Assembly: GCF_016890225.1 (NCBI RefSeq)
Contig: NZ_JAFELM010000044.1
Span: forward strand, 1-64,000
DNA length: 64,000 bases
From: Bacillus suaedaesalsae
Lineage (GTDB): Bacteria; Bacillota; Bacilli; Bacillales; SA4
Direction of reading: 5' to 3'
Part shown: one piece after another, positions 26,784 through 38,662 of the stretch
Layout: each line of letters opens with the position of its first letter
Position numbering within the stretch: position 1 is the first letter of the stretch
The notes under the pieces: generated by a model
The model's input: the letters and a program-made list of their open reading frames with translations, nothing else
What the model was told of the DNA's origin: nothing
Databases searched by the model: none
Translations under genes and position numbers: made by a program

Positions 26784-27844
26784 TGCTGCTTTGTAAAATG
26801 GGCTTTTGCATGGATTATCGTCACCTTAAGAATGGCAAGCATTGGGACTGCAAAAATGAGTCCAATTACTCCTCCTATTTCTCCTCCTGCTATTAAAGCA
26901 AACATGATAAAAACAGGATGCATATGCAAACTTTTCCCGACTATCATAGGTGATAATAAATTACCTTCAATAAATTGAAGAGTGAATATTAATATGCCTA
27001 CCCATAACACCATTTTCCCAGAGACTGTTATGGCAATCAATAAGGCAGGAACTGCTCCGATAATTGGACCAAAGTACGGTATAATATTTGTAATCCCTAT
27101 AATTGTTCCGAGTAAGAGAGGATATTTCATGCCTATAATCCATAGACCTGTTGTTGCAATAATTCCAATAAGAAAGCAGACAAGCAATTGACCTCTAATA
27201 TAGCTACCTAAAGACTGGTCTATATCCTTTAAAAACCGAATTCCAGAACGTCTGTATCGTCGAGGTGTCATATACCAAACAGATTTTTTGATCATGTCGT
27301 AATCTTTTAACATATAAAACACAATAAACGGAATGATTGCGATGATTAGAATGTAATTAATAATTCCTTTGATTGCATCAATGGCAGATGCCAATGTCGA
27401 GGCAATTCCTTCTTCAACTGAAACTAGCGATTCCTCAATTCGTTCATGTAACCCCTCCGGCAAGCGACTAGTTTGTTCATCAATCATATTCGTCCAGCCT
27501 CTGTAGGTCTCAAAAATAGCAGGAACGTTATTACCAAATTCTTTAATTTGAATTAGAATTTGTGGAATTCCTTTATAGAGCGCTAGTCCTAAACTCCCAA
27601 AAAATAATACATAAATAATTAAAATGGATAAAGGCCGAGGAATGTTTTGAGCATGTAATTTTTCTACTAGAGGATGTAGCAAATAAGTGATAAATGAAGC
27701 GAGAATAAAAGGTACAATAATAGCTAGAAGTGCTTGATAAATTGGATTCCAGAATGGTTCTAGACGAATGAAAATAAAGATACACAATAAAAGTAAAAGA
27801 AGAGCTACTAAACGTGAGATCCACTCTATATTAATTTTTTTCAC
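26780..27844 (-). CDS. yrrI: AI-2E family transporter-like membrane protein
   Basis: A 354-residue polytopic protein with about eight transmembrane segments and a central soluble part, ending with the family pattern NLLSPMIVGKSLHMHPVFIMFALIAGG (seen as two blocks) and GLIFAVPMLAILK. This is the AI-2E/YdbO-type family; members have been linked to autoinducer export or Na+/H+ antiport, but B. subtilis YrrI has no proven substrate. The start is GTG at 27844 after GGAGGG. Its 3' end overlaps the alaS promoter. Confidence 0.88.
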   Translation of the reverse strand: MKKINIEWISRLVALLLLLLCIFIFIRLEPFWNPIYQALLAIIVPFILASFITYLLHPLVEKLHAQNIPRPLSILIIYVLFFGSLGLALYKGIPQILIQIKEFGNNVPAIFETYRGWTNMIDEQTSRLPEGLHERIEESLVSVEEGIASTLASAIDAIKGIINYILIIAIIPFIVFYMLKDYDMIKKSVWYMTPRRYRRSGIRFLKDIDQSLGSYIRGQLLVCFLIGIIATTGLWIIGMKYPLLLGTIIGITNIIPYFGPIIGAVPALLIAITVSGKMVLWVGILIFTLQFIEGNLLSPMIVGKSLHMHPVFIMFALIAGGEIGGVIGLIFAVPMLAILKVTIIHAKAHFTKQH

Positions 27845-28001
27845 CAGATGACCCTCCCTTCGTTAATGTGAGCCAAATGATGACAATTCATTCATAAAAG
27901 CACATGCATATAAGAATTAGAAAAACTCAGCCAGCATCAAGTCCGTGACGGGTGGTACTTGCTCTAGTCTTTTTTTATACGGTTTGCATTATGGATAAAA
28001 T

Positions 28002-28030
28002 AAAAAAGGACCCCAAAGGGATCCTTTTTT
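28002..28030 (-). terminator. terminator of the yrrD-yrzR-yrzQ group
   Basis: AAAAAAGGACCCC and GGGATCCTTTTTT form a stem with one mismatch and a tiny loop just past the yrzQ stop codon, with T runs on both strands. Confidence 0.85.
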
Positions 28031-28033
28031 AGC

Positions 28034-28165
28034 TTACATCATTTTTGTAACTCGTTTGCGGAGTTGTTTCATCGTACGGTTAGACATAAGATTATTTCCC
28101 CTTGCCATTTTGTACGCGTAAGCACCTACACCTAATGCAACTAACGTTGTCATCGTTCTGTTCAT
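28034..28165 (-). CDS. yrzQ: YrzQ family small protein (DUF3918)
   Basis: A 43-residue protein starting MNRTMTTLVALGVGAYAYKM at ATG 28165 with AAGGAGTG upstream. It has a short hydrophobic N-terminal helix and a basic tail (NRTMKQLRKRVTKMM). Size, pattern and position between yrrI and yrzR match B. subtilis YrzQ. Function is unknown. Confidence 0.82.
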   Translation of the reverse strand: MNRTMTTLVALGVGAYAYKMARGNNLMSNRTMKQLRKRVTKMM

Positions 28166-28191
28166 GCTCAAATCACTCCTTAAGTTGTAGT

Positions 28192-28380
28192 TTACATATT
28201 GATGATTCGATCCTCTTCACCGAATAAATCATCTAACGAACTTAATGTTCCGTCTTCTTCTACTTGATGAAGATTGAGTATTCCTTTTGATACGGAGAGT
28301 TCAATAAAGCAATTCCAACAATAATATTGATTCACACCAATTTTTCCGATATCTTTACTTTTACAATTTGGGCACTGCAC
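28192..28380 (-). CDS. yrzR: small zinc-ribbon-like protein YrzR
   Basis: A 62-residue protein with two Cys-x-x-Cys knuckles, MQCPNCKSKDIGKIG and YYCWNCFIE, spaced as in a zinc ribbon, and an acidic C-terminus. The start is GTG at 28380 with GGAGG 10 bases upstream. Position between yrrD and yrzQ supports the YrzR name. No function is known; RNA or protein binding through zinc is an inference. Confidence 0.8.
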   Translation of the reverse strand: MQCPNCKSKDIGKIGVNQYYCWNCFIELSVSKGILNLHQVEEDGTLSSLDDLFGEEDRIINM

Positions 28381-28400
28381 GGGTAAGGGGCCTCCTCAGG

Positions 28401-28877
28401 TTACGTGTTAATTTCGATTAGGATTATATCTTGTCCGAATTGAAGGGGATTTGCTGTTTTCACAACTTTTTTTCCTTCGGTAATATCGGCAAAAAAACCC
28501 TCTGATACTTCATACCCTATGATTGTGCCCAAATTCTCATCAAAGTATACATCCTCGACAATTCCCAACTTTTCTCCTTCAGTTGTAAAAAGCATTTGGC
28601 CGATTAATCCATGACCGTGGCATAGATAATGGCCCTCCTTATCATATCCAACTGATTGAGATTCTTCATGGGGTTTAATCATTACCCCATCATGTCCAAA
28701 GGATGTAATATCTTGAACGGGAATATGACGATCTCGACCAAAGAGGCCCTTTTGGTCAATAACAATGGAATCAATATTCCCTTCTATTGATAGCTTCAGA
28801 TCGGATACATGCCCAATAATCTCACCCGTACTTTTATTAAATACAGGTTGTCCTTTAAGAAGAGTAAACGTTCGCAA
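28401..28877 (-). CDS. yrrD: PRC-barrel domain protein YrrD
   Basis: A 158-residue protein made of two PRC-barrel-like halves: TLLKGQPVFNKSTGEIIGHVSD at the start (in two blocks) and GQMLFTTEGEKLGIVEDVYF in the second half. PRC barrels often act in RNA processing or as adaptor folds, but YrrD has no known role. TTG 28877 (MRTFTLLKGQPVF) is preferred over GTG 28889 since the GGTGGGGG site then has usable spacing and the sequence fits B. subtilis YrrD. It lies between recD2 and yrzR. Confidence 0.82.
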   Translation of the reverse strand: MRTFTLLKGQPVFNKSTGEIIGHVSDLKLSIEGNIDSIVIDQKGLFGRDRHIPVQDITSFGHDGVMIKPHEESQSVGYDKEGHYLCHGHGLIGQMLFTTEGEKLGIVEDVYFDENLGTIIGYEVSEGFFADITEGKKVVKTANPLQFGQDIILIEINT

Positions 28878-28916
28878 AAGTACCCCCACCCTTTCCGAAC
28901 ATTCTTATCCTTTGCG

Positions 28917-31271
28917 TTAATCCATAAAGTCATACGGAGAAACGTTTACCATAGCTCTTCTTTCTGCTTCAACACTTAACTCTAATTCAGCATCCACTCC
29001 AACTACTACTTGTTGTAATTCTCCACTTCCTAAATGACGATTCATTCTTTCCTTAAGTGTTGTTTGTCGTTTGTTATCTTCTGTTCGATTAATGCTTTGT
29101 AATAATGTATCTTCTTCTCCACATAATATTAGAAATTCTTTACTTCTTGTTATAGCGGTATAAATTAAGTTCCTTCTTAACATCCTGTAGTAGCTTCGAA
29201 CAACCGGGAAAATAACAATTGGGAATTCACTACCCTGTGATTTGTGAACAGAACAACAATAGGCATGTGTAATTTGTGTAAGGTCTTGCTTTTTATACGT
29301 AACCTCTGTACCTTCATAAGAGATAACAAGGAGATCTTCCTTTTCAACATTTTCCTTAGCAAAGAAGATGGATACAACCTCCCCCATATCTCCATTAAAC
29401 ACATTTTGGTCAGGTTGATTGACGAGCTGGAGCACTTTATCACCTACTCTATACACCTTATCTCCAAAAGCTATTTCTCTTTTTTGGTCTGATTTAGGAT
29501 TAAAAAGAGCTTGAAGCTCCAAATTCAAGTTATCAATTCCAGCTGCACCCCGATACATGGGTGCTAGCACTTGAATATCTCTTGAGGAATATCCTTTTTT
29601 TATTGCATTTGAACAGACCTTTTTCACTACATCTAACACTTGATATTGATTACACTTAAAAAAGGAACGATCTGGCTTTTGCAGCGTAATATCAGGTGGT
29701 AGTAATCCTTTTTTTATCTCATGTGCAAGTTGAATGATTGTTGAGCCCTCTGATTGTCTAAATATATCCACAAGCTTAACGGTTGGAATACTTGAAGAAT
29801 CTAATAAATCCTTTAATACTTGGCCAGGTCCAACAGAAGGTAATTGATCTTCATCACCAACTAGAATCACTTGAATATGTTCTGGCAGTGATTTGAATAG
29901 TTGATTAGCTAACCACATATCAACCATCGATACTTCATCAACAATTAATATTTTCCCATCAATTGGATTGTCTTCATCATAATCGAAACCATCAACACCA
30001 TTCCATCCTAGCAAACGATGAATTGTTACAGCCGGAAGACCCGTTGATTCATTCATCCTTTTGGCAGCTCGTCCAGTTGGAGCTACTAATAAAAACGGAA
30101 AAGGCTCTTCCTTTTTATATTCCTTGGGATCAAGTGAACAGCCATGCAGTTCTGCATATAATTCAACAATCCCTTTTATGACAGTTGTCTTACCTGTACC
30201 AGGGCCCCCAGTTAGCAACAACATAGGTGAAGTAAGAGCTTTTTGAATCGCTTCTTTTTGAGAAGGAGCATATTGAACGCTTAATCGTTCCTCTAAAGAA
30301 CCTAGTGCAAGAAGAAATTCAGATTCCGGAAATTGATCCTCATATTCTGTCTGAGAAAGTATTCGCTTCACACTCGAAACAAAGCCCTTTTCAGCAAAAA
30401 ATAATGATGGCATGTAATATCGGTTACCTTCATTGACCAACTTACCTTCCTCAACGAGATGTTTAATCTCCCTTTCAACATCCGATTCATTAATACGTTG
30501 TGATTGATTTGATTCTAATAATTGTTTTACTTTTTCCGCAAACTGTTCTAGTAACACATACACGTGACCATCTTGCATACAGAACTGTTCAATTATGTAT
30601 AAACATCCTGCCTTGATTCGATCAGGATGTTCACCAACAATGCCAATCGCCTTTCCAAGTTCATCCGCCTTTGCAAAGCCGACCCCTTCAACATCAGCAA
30701 TAAGCTGATAAGGATTTTTCTTGATCATTTCAAGAGCTTGATCTCGATATGTTTGATAAATCTTCATTGAAAGTTGTGGACCAAATCCATATTGAGTCAA
30801 AGTAATCATTACTTGCTCTAGTCCTTGGTGCTCATGTAACGTCTTCACAATTTCTATAGCTTTATCTGCTGTTAAACCAGGAATATCTTTCAGCGCATTC
30901 GGATCATTCATAATTTTTCGAATCGCATTTTCACCAAGTACTTCTACGATTTTAGAAGCTGTTTTCTTGCCAATTCCTTTGAATAAGTCACTAGAAAGAT
31001 ATTGAATGACACCTTGTTCTGTTTTGGGTACTTCCTTTTGAAAGTGAGTAACATGATATTGAATACCAAATTTCGGATGGTCTTTAAACGTTCCATAGAA
31101 CGTGTAGCTTTCATGTTCCTGAAGAGGTGGAAAGTAGCCGGTAACAATCGCTTCTTTATCTTCATAATTCTCACTCGTATCTTCAATCTTTATTCTAATA
31201 ACAGAGTATAAGTTCGAAGCATTATGAAAAATCGTAACAATTGGATAACCTTTAACATATTGTTCACTCAC
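28917..31271 (-). CDS. recD2: SF1 DNA helicase RecD2
   Basis: RecD2 (YrrC) is a 5'-3' superfamily 1 helicase that acts in DNA repair and replication fork progress without RecBC. The 784-residue protein has an N-terminal extension with helix-hairpin-helix repeats (GIGKKTASKIVEVLG, DIPGLTADKA, VEGVGFAKADEL), Walker A GGPGTGKTT at 355-363, DEVSM at 445-449 and the late motif AYCCSVHKSQGSEFP. The start is GTG at 31271. It is directly downstream of yrrB. Confidence 0.93.
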   Translation of the reverse strand: MSEQYVKGYPIVTIFHNASNLYSVIRIKIEDTSENYEDKEAIVTGYFPPLQEHESYTFYGTFKDHPKFGIQYHVTHFQKEVPKTEQGVIQYLSSDLFKGIGKKTASKIVEVLGENAIRKIMNDPNALKDIPGLTADKAIEIVKTLHEHQGLEQVMITLTQYGFGPQLSMKIYQTYRDQALEMIKKNPYQLIADVEGVGFAKADELGKAIGIVGEHPDRIKAGCLYIIEQFCMQDGHVYVLLEQFAEKVKQLLESNQSQRINESDVEREIKHLVEEGKLVNEGNRYYMPSLFFAEKGFVSSVKRILSQTEYEDQFPESEFLLALGSLEERLSVQYAPSQKEAIQKALTSPMLLLTGGPGTGKTTVIKGIVELYAELHGCSLDPKEYKKEEPFPFLLVAPTGRAAKRMNESTGLPAVTIHRLLGWNGVDGFDYDEDNPIDGKILIVDEVSMVDMWLANQLFKSLPEHIQVILVGDEDQLPSVGPGQVLKDLLDSSSIPTVKLVDIFRQSEGSTIIQLAHEIKKGLLPPDITLQKPDRSFFKCNQYQVLDVVKKVCSNAIKKGYSSRDIQVLAPMYRGAAGIDNLNLELQALFNPKSDQKREIAFGDKVYRVGDKVLQLVNQPDQNVFNGDMGEVVSIFFAKENVEKEDLLVISYEGTEVTYKKQDLTQITHAYCCSVHKSQGSEFPIVIFPVVRSYYRMLRRNLIYTAITRSKEFLILCGEEDTLLQSINRTEDNKRQTTLKERMNRHLGSGELQQVVVGVDAELELSVEAERRAMVNVSPYDFMD

Positions 31272-31306
31272 CTATTCCCACCCCTTTCCTTATTAATTTG
31301 AGTAGA

Positions 31307-31960
31307 TCATTGTTGTTCTAGCAAGCGTTTCCCATTCCCAGCTAATAAATGGTCAGGTTGAATTTCTATTGCTTTATTGAATTGTTCTAACGCTTTCGAT
31401 TCATTTTCTTTATATGCATAAGCAACACCTAAATTAAAGTATACGTCTGCATTTTGAACATCTCTATCTGTTAGTGTTTCGAACGTTTTAATTGCTTCAT
31501 CGATTAGCCCTAATTGCGCCTGGCAAATCCCGAATTGGAATAGAGCATCTTCATCCTCAGGATTAAGTTCAGCTGCTCGTTGTAAATAGGGTAATGCATG
31601 TTTAAATAATTCCTGATACATGTACGTTATGCCTAACATGAAGAACACATCTTGATTTTCTAACCCTTTTTCAATGGCTTTAGAAAAATAATGTGTAGCA
31701 CTTTCCAGTTCTTCTAATTCAAAATAAATATTTCCTGCGCTGTAATAGGCAGTAGCCATATTCTCATCAATCTCAATAGCACGCTTATAGAAAGCAAGTG
31801 CTTTCTCTGTTTCTCCAATAGCAGCCAGTAAATTTCCGAAGTTTACATTTAGGATTGGATCATGTGGATTTTCCTCAAGTGCTTCTGTAAATACTTTCGC
31901 CGCTTCCTCAAGCTTTCCTTCCTGCATAAGCTCGATTCCGTGTTTATTTTTATCTATCAT
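31307..31960 (-). CDS. yrrB: TPR repeat protein YrrB
   Basis: A 217-residue cytoplasmic protein formed almost wholly of tetratricopeptide repeats (about six; for example AFYKRAIEIDENMATAYYSA and ATHYFSKAIEKGLENQDVFF), a scaffold for protein contacts. It matches YrrB, whose partners are not firmly known. AGGAGG lies 8 bases before ATG 31960. A hairpin separates it from mnmA, and recD2 follows after 35 bases. Confidence 0.9.
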   Translation of the reverse strand: MIDKNKHGIELMQEGKLEEAAKVFTEALEENPHDPILNVNFGNLLAAIGETEKALAFYKRAIEIDENMATAYYSAGNIYFELEELESATHYFSKAIEKGLENQDVFFMLGITYMYQELFKHALPYLQRAAELNPEDEDALFQFGICQAQLGLIDEAIKTFETLTDRDVQNADVYFNLGVAYAYKENESKALEQFNKAIEIQPDHLLAGNGKRLLEQQ

Positions 31961-31993
31961 GATTAGTTCCTCCTACTATACGTTGTTAACAAT

Positions 31994-32026
31994 CTTAAAA
32001 CCTCAGACCACTAAAGGCTGAGGTTT
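31994..32026 (-). terminator. mnmA terminator
   Basis: AAACCTCAG (31998-32006) and CTGAGGTTT (32018-32026) form a 9-bp stem; on the minus strand four T follow. It ends the cymR-yrvO-mnmA unit, with possible read-through into yrrB. Confidence 0.65.
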
Positions 32027-32047
32027 ATATCGTTTCATTTATTCTAG

Positions 32048-34317
<2,270 letters not shown>

Positions 34318-34358
34318 CGCTTTCACTCCTTTCTACGTTGTTCTGATAGTATTTTAGC

Positions 34359-34772
34359 CTAAATATAAAACATATAAGCGTTCTGATCGTCTTCGTAGTT
34401 CGCTAAATCTTCTAGCGTTGTGTTATCTAATACTTCTCGTACTGCGTCCCTAATTCGAATCCAAAGATCACGTTTTGCTGGTTCTTCTTCATCTAGAACT
34501 TCAACTGGATTTATTGGCCCTTCCAGAACAGAAATAATATCCCCAGCAGTGATAGCAGCTGGTTCTTCTCCTAACAAGTAACCACCGTATGCTCCTCTAA
34601 TACTTTTTACAAGTCCTGCATTACGTAATGGTGAAATTAACTGTTCTAAGTAATGCTCAGAAAGGTCATACGATTGAGCAATCGATTTTAAAGATATCGG
34701 ACCATTACCATATTGCTTCGCAAGCTCAATCATAATGGTTAAGCCATATCTTCCTTTAGTTGAAATTTTCAC
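34359..34772 (-). CDS. cymR: Rrf2-family cysteine metabolism repressor CymR
   Basis: CymR is the master repressor of cysteine and sulfur genes in Bacillus, acting together with the cysteine synthase CysK. The 137-residue protein has an N-terminal winged helix (KISTKGRYGLTIMIELAK, SLKSIAQSYDLSEHYLEQLI) and lacks the cysteine cluster of Fe-S Rrf2 members, as expected. The start is GTG at 34772 with GGAG 9 bases upstream. It is the first gene before yrvO and mnmA, and yrrT-mtnN-mccAB in this window are likely targets. Confidence 0.94.
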   Translation of the reverse strand: MKISTKGRYGLTIMIELAKQYGNGPISLKSIAQSYDLSEHYLEQLISPLRNAGLVKSIRGAYGGYLLGEEPAAITAGDIISVLEGPINPVEVLDEEEPAKRDLWIRIRDAVREVLDNTTLEDLANYEDDQNAYMFYI

Positions 34773-34816
34773 AGACGAACACTCCTTTTATATCGATCAT
34801 TCTTCAAAGTAGAACG

Positions 34817-35491
34817 TTATTTACTTATCGTCATTTCAGCCTGGATGGTTGTGTTACTTACGCGAAGAAATTTCTCCATGATCTTTTCGCAATGAGGTAA
34901 TGTAACACCGACGATCGGACCAATTGTAAAACCAAATAAAAAAGTACCTAAAGAAACAGGACCACCTAATAAAAACCCTACAGATAGTACAATTACTTCC
35001 ATGCCTAACCGGGTACGAGATACTTTCCATCCAGTTTTTTCTGTTAGGACTAACATTAACGTATCTCTTGGCCCAGCACCACGTTTCGCCGAAATATAAA
35101 CCCCAATGCCATACCCAATAATAGCTACCCCTGCTATAAGCATTACGATTCTGCCTACTAAATGATAAGGAGTCGTAATAAAGGGTAGTAACATGAAGAG
35201 GTCAATAAATACTCCGACTAGCAACATGTTTAAAAAAGCACCTATCTGTGGCCATGATTTAGATAATACACTCGTCGAAAACAATACTAAAAAACCAATA
35301 ATAATAGACCATGTACCAATCGTTAAACCAAATTGTTTATATAAACCGATATGCAGTACATCCCACGGGGCTACTCCGATATCAGCTTTAATCATCAAGA
35401 CAATGCCAAACGCCATAATCATTAAACCAATAAAAAATACAGACCACTTAATCACAGAACTCTGTAATCTGCTTCTCGACTCACTCTTCAT
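34817..35491 (-). CDS. YczE/YyaS/YitT-family membrane protein
   Basis: A 224-residue protein with about six transmembrane helices, including GLMIMAFGIVLMIKADIGVA and the family signature APWDVLHIGL ... SAKRGAGPRDTLML. It belongs to the YczE-type group; in B. subtilis YczE is linked to surfactin and bacillomycin production through an unknown mechanism, but the family is broad and this copy has no clear function. It sits 44 bases upstream of cymR on the same strand and is divergent from rarA. Confidence 0.78.
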   Translation of the reverse strand: MKSESRSRLQSSVIKWSVFFIGLMIMAFGIVLMIKADIGVAPWDVLHIGLYKQFGLTIGTWSIIIGFLVLFSTSVLSKSWPQIGAFLNMLLVGVFIDLFMLLPFITTPYHLVGRIVMLIAGVAIIGYGIGVYISAKRGAGPRDTLMLVLTEKTGWKVSRTRLGMEVIVLSVGFLLGGPVSLGTFLFGFTIGPIVGVTLPHCEKIMEKFLRVSNTTIQAEMTISK

Positions 35492-35646
35492 AAATGAACC
35501 CTTCTCTCGCTCTAGATCTTCACTGATTTCCCATTGGCAATCTTGTTACGGAAAAAATTATAGCACAATTCGTAGTTGATTACATTTTTATCGCTTAAAA
35601 AACAATGTTATCATAGAAAAATAGTAATGAGGTAGGAGAGTACACG

Positions 35647-36924
35647 ATGAATCAACAACCATTAGCGTATAGAATGCGCCCTAGTACAATTGAAGATATA
35701 ATCGGACAACAACACTTAGTTGGAGAAGGAAAGATACTTCAACGAATGGTAAAGGCAGGTCATTTATCGTCAATGATTTTATACGGACCACCCGGTGTTG
35801 GAAAGACGTCCATTGCCCGTGCACTAGCAGGTAGTATGAAAATTCCGTTTCGAATGTTGAATGCGGTCGTTAATAATAAAAAGGATATGGAAATTGCGGT
35901 TGAAGAGGCGAAGATGTCTGGCAGACTGTTATTAATTTTAGATGAAGTGCACCGCTTAGATAAAGCAAAGCAGGATTTCTTATTACCTCACCTTGAAAAA
36001 GGATTAATAACGTTAATTGGAGCTACAACCAGTAATCCCTTTCACGCAATAAATCCAGCCATTAGAAGTAGATGTCGCTTATTTGAGTTAAAACCTTTAA
36101 CACCAGAAGATATTATGGAACTTATTAACCGTGCATTACAAGATCATGAAAATGGGTTAGGGAAATATCATGCAATACTGACTGAGGATGCATTGCAGCA
36201 TTTAGCCTATTCCTCAAATGGTGATACTAGAGCTGCGTTAACCGCACTTGAATTAGCGGTCTTATCAACTGAACCTGACAATGAAGGAAACATACAAATT
36301 GATGTTACTGTTGTAGAAGAGTGTATGCAGCAAAAAAGCTTACAGTATGACAAAGATGGTGATGGACATTATGATGTTTTATCTGCATTTCAGAAGTCCA
36401 TTCGTGGAAGTGATGTAAATGCAGCATTACATTACCTAGGTAGGTTAATAGAAGCTGGAGACATGGTTAGTATAAGCAGAAGATTGTTAGTCATTGCCTA
36501 TGAAGATATCGGACTGGCAAATCCTGGTGCAGGCGCAAGAACTTTATCAGCAATTGAAGCAGCCGAGCGAATTGGCTTCCCAGAAGCACGGATTCCACTT
36601 GCTCAAATTATTATTGAGTTATGCTTATCACCAAAATCCAATTCTGCAATTACAGCGATTGATGCCGCCATAAATGATATTAGAAAAGGAAATATTGGAG
36701 ATATCCCATTACATTTAAAAGATGCCCATTATCATGGCGCAAAAGAATTGGGCCGGGGAGTCGAATATAAATTCCCTCATGATTATGAATCGGGATGGGT
36801 TCCACAACAATACCTACCAGATCCTTTAAAGAAGAGAAAGTATTATGAGCCTAAGAAAACAGGGAAATTTGAACAAGCATTAGCGACAATCTATGAAAAC
36901 ATAAATAAGAATAATAAAAATTAA
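35647..36924 (+). CDS. rarA: replication-associated recombination protein RarA
   Basis: RarA (YrvN, MgsA) is a clamp-loader-like AAA+ ATPase that acts at stalled replication forks. In 425 residues it has Walker A GPPGVGKT at 47-54, Walker B LLILDEVHR, sensor 1 GATTSNP, and the C-terminal tetramer domain with KSIRGSDVNAALHYLGRLI and YHGAKELGRGVEYKFPHDY (as two blocks). AGGAG precedes ATG 35647. It is the first plus-strand gene after a long minus-strand block and is divergent from the YczE-type gene. Confidence 0.95.
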   Translation: MNQQPLAYRMRPSTIEDIIGQQHLVGEGKILQRMVKAGHLSSMILYGPPGVGKTSIARALAGSMKIPFRMLNAVVNNKKDMEIAVEEAKMSGRLLLILDEVHRLDKAKQDFLLPHLEKGLITLIGATTSNPFHAINPAIRSRCRLFELKPLTPEDIMELINRALQDHENGLGKYHAILTEDALQHLAYSSNGDTRAALTALELAVLSTEPDNEGNIQIDVTVVEECMQQKSLQYDKDGDGHYDVLSAFQKSIRGSDVNAALHYLGRLIEAGDMVSISRRLLVIAYEDIGLANPGAGARTLSAIEAAERIGFPEARIPLAQIIIELCLSPKSNSAITAIDAAINDIRKGNIGDIPLHLKDAHYHGAKELGRGVEYKFPHDYESGWVPQQYLPDPLKKRKYYEPKKTGKFEQALATIYENINKNNKN

Positions 36925-37023
36925 AGAATTTTATATCGACAAAACTAGTAAACGTATAAAATCCTACTTTTCGGTAAATGCTAGATAAAAAATTGCTAAG
37001 CTACGAAAATAGGAGTGATACAG

Positions 37024-37734
37024 ATGAAAGTTCGTTCAGATGCTTGGACACATGAAGATGATTTACTATTAGCAGAAACAGTACTTAGATACATTCGTGA
37101 AGGTGGAACGCAGCTTCAAGCCTTTGAAGAGGTAGGAGATAAGTTAAATCGAACTTCTGCCGCCTGTGGTTTTAGATGGAATGCAGAAATTCGAAGGCAG
37201 TATGAGCAAGCGATTCAAATTGCTAAAAAACAAAGAAAAGAAAGAAAGCGAGCTCTAGCTAACTCAACTCCTGCCGGACAAAAGTATGAATCTACCACAA
37301 GAGTTCAGCAAAATCAGGTAGCAAGGCCTACACAATCACCTGCACCTGCAGTTGCCATGAAACAGGAAATGGCTGAAGAGTTTACACCAGTTTCTACTAC
37401 TAATATGACAAGAATGAATAAAAGTCTATCATTAGATGACGTGATCTCTTTTCTTGTTCAATATAAACAACAAGGATCACAAGGGACACAAGTAAAACTT
37501 GAAAATGACAGATTGAAGCTAGAAAATAATGAGTTAAAGAAGAAGAACGAAGAGTTACAACACAAAGTAGAAAAACTAACAAAAGAGCATTCTACTATTC
37601 AAGAGGATTACCAAGCATTAGTCCAAATAATGGACCGCGCTCGTAGAATGGTAATGTTTGAGGAAACAGAAGAAAGACAAGCACCTGTTTTCCGTATGGA
37701 TAAAAACGGTAACTTAGAAAAAGTAGCAAAATAA
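37024..37734 (+). CDS. RsfA-family prespore transcription factor
   Basis: A 236-residue protein with an N-terminal Myb/SANT-like DNA-binding region (RSDAWTHEDDLLLAETVLRY, then GTQLQAFEEVGDKLNRTSAA and FRWNAEIRRQY), closely like B. subtilis RsfA and YlbO-type regulators that tune the sigma-F and sigma-G programmes. A Pro/Gln-rich linker leads to a coiled coil (about 150-200). ATG 37024 has GGAG 8 bases upstream; the GTG at 37015 does not. Bacillus genomes carry several paralogs, so I give no symbol. Confidence 0.85.
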   Translation: MKVRSDAWTHEDDLLLAETVLRYIREGGTQLQAFEEVGDKLNRTSAACGFRWNAEIRRQYEQAIQIAKKQRKERKRALANSTPAGQKYESTTRVQQNQVARPTQSPAPAVAMKQEMAEEFTPVSTTNMTRMNKSLSLDDVISFLVQYKQQGSQGTQVKLENDRLKLENNELKKKNEELQHKVEKLTKEHSTIQEDYQALVQIMDRARRMVMFEETEERQAPVFRMDKNGNLEKVAK

Positions 37735-37741
37735 TGAAACT

Positions 37742-37772
37742 ACAAGCATTGGGAGTTTCTCCCACTGCTTGT
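37742..37772. other. hairpin after the rsfA-like gene
   Basis: ACAAGCATTGGGAG and CTCCCACTGCTTGT form a 14-bp stem with one mismatch and a 3-base loop, right after the stop codon. There is no T run, so it may be an RNA-stabilising structure or a weak terminator. Confidence 0.6.
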
Positions 37773-37867
37773 AAGTTGAAGCAACCTTAGTTTTAACTGG
37801 CGTTATTATAATACTCCGTATTATTAGTTTTGAAGTGGAATTATTAGTACCAATATAAATCGAAAAA

Positions 37868-37898
37868 GAAACTCCCGGCATATAACTGCCGGGAGTTT
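37868..37898. terminator. bidirectional terminator at the end of tcdA
   Basis: AAACTCCCGGCA and TGCCGGGAGTTT pair perfectly around a 6-base loop. T-rich stretches follow on both strands. It lies next to the tcdA stop and downstream of the converging rsfA-like gene. Confidence 0.85.
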
Positions 37899-37900
37899 GT

Positions 37901-38662
37901 TTAATTTTGAACACGATTGATTTTAATATCTTTCGTAATTTGTGTTATAACATGTCCACCCATTATCAATCCTGCAACTGATGGTACAAATGCGTTTGAT
38001 GATGGTGGCATTTTTGCTTTACGAATTTTTGCATTTTCGTCTGTAATTTCTTTTCGAACATCTTCACGAATGACAATCGGACTTTCATCAGAGAAGACAA
38101 CCTTAATTCCTTTATGAATTCCTTCTTTTCTTAGACGTGTACGAATGACTTTGGCAAGCGGATCTGTATGTGTCTTTGAGATGTCTGCAATTTTAAAACG
38201 TGTTGGGTCCGTTTTATTCGCAGCCCCCATACTTGAAATAATAGGAATGTTTCTATTCAGACATTCTTTCATTAAATGAATTTTGTATGAAATCGTATCT
38301 GATGCATCAATCACCCAATCTAAACCATGACTGAAAAACTGTTCGTACGTTTCTTCGGTATAAAACATCTTTAACGCTATAACTTCGCATTCTGGATTAA
38401 TATCTGCAATTCTTTCCTTCATAACTTCCACTTTTTGTCGGCCGACTGTAGACAATAACGCAATGACCTGACGGTTAATATTTGTAATATCTACATCGTC
38501 TTTGTCTACAAGCACAATTCTTCCAACTCCAGATCTTGCAAGAGCCTCAGCAGCAAAACCTCCAACTCCTCCAACTCCCAATACCGCAACCGTGGAGTTT
38601 CTCAGAAGGTCTAGTCCTTCCTTACCCATCGCTAATTCATTTCTTGAAAACTGATGTAACAT
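37901..38662 (-). CDS. tcdA: tRNA threonylcarbamoyladenosine dehydratase TcdA
   Basis: TcdA (YrvM, CsdL) is an E1-like enzyme that uses ATP to cyclise t6A37 of tRNA to ct6A. The 253-residue protein has the nucleotide-binding loop VAVLGVGGVGGFAAEAL, the Asp-Arg pocket NINRQ and the adenylation segment DWVIDASDTI followed by KIHLMKECL. It starts at ATG 38662. It is separated from 6S RNA by 330 bp and ends in a strong hairpin. Confidence 0.92.
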   Translation of the reverse strand: MLHQFSRNELAMGKEGLDLLRNSTVAVLGVGGVGGFAAEALARSGVGRIVLVDKDDVDITNINRQVIALLSTVGRQKVEVMKERIADINPECEVIALKMFYTEETYEQFFSHGLDWVIDASDTISYKIHLMKECLNRNIPIISSMGAANKTDPTRFKIADISKTHTDPLAKVIRTRLRKEGIHKGIKVVFSDESPIVIREDVRKEITDENAKIRKAKMPPSSNAFVPSVAGLIMGGHVITQITKDIKINRVQN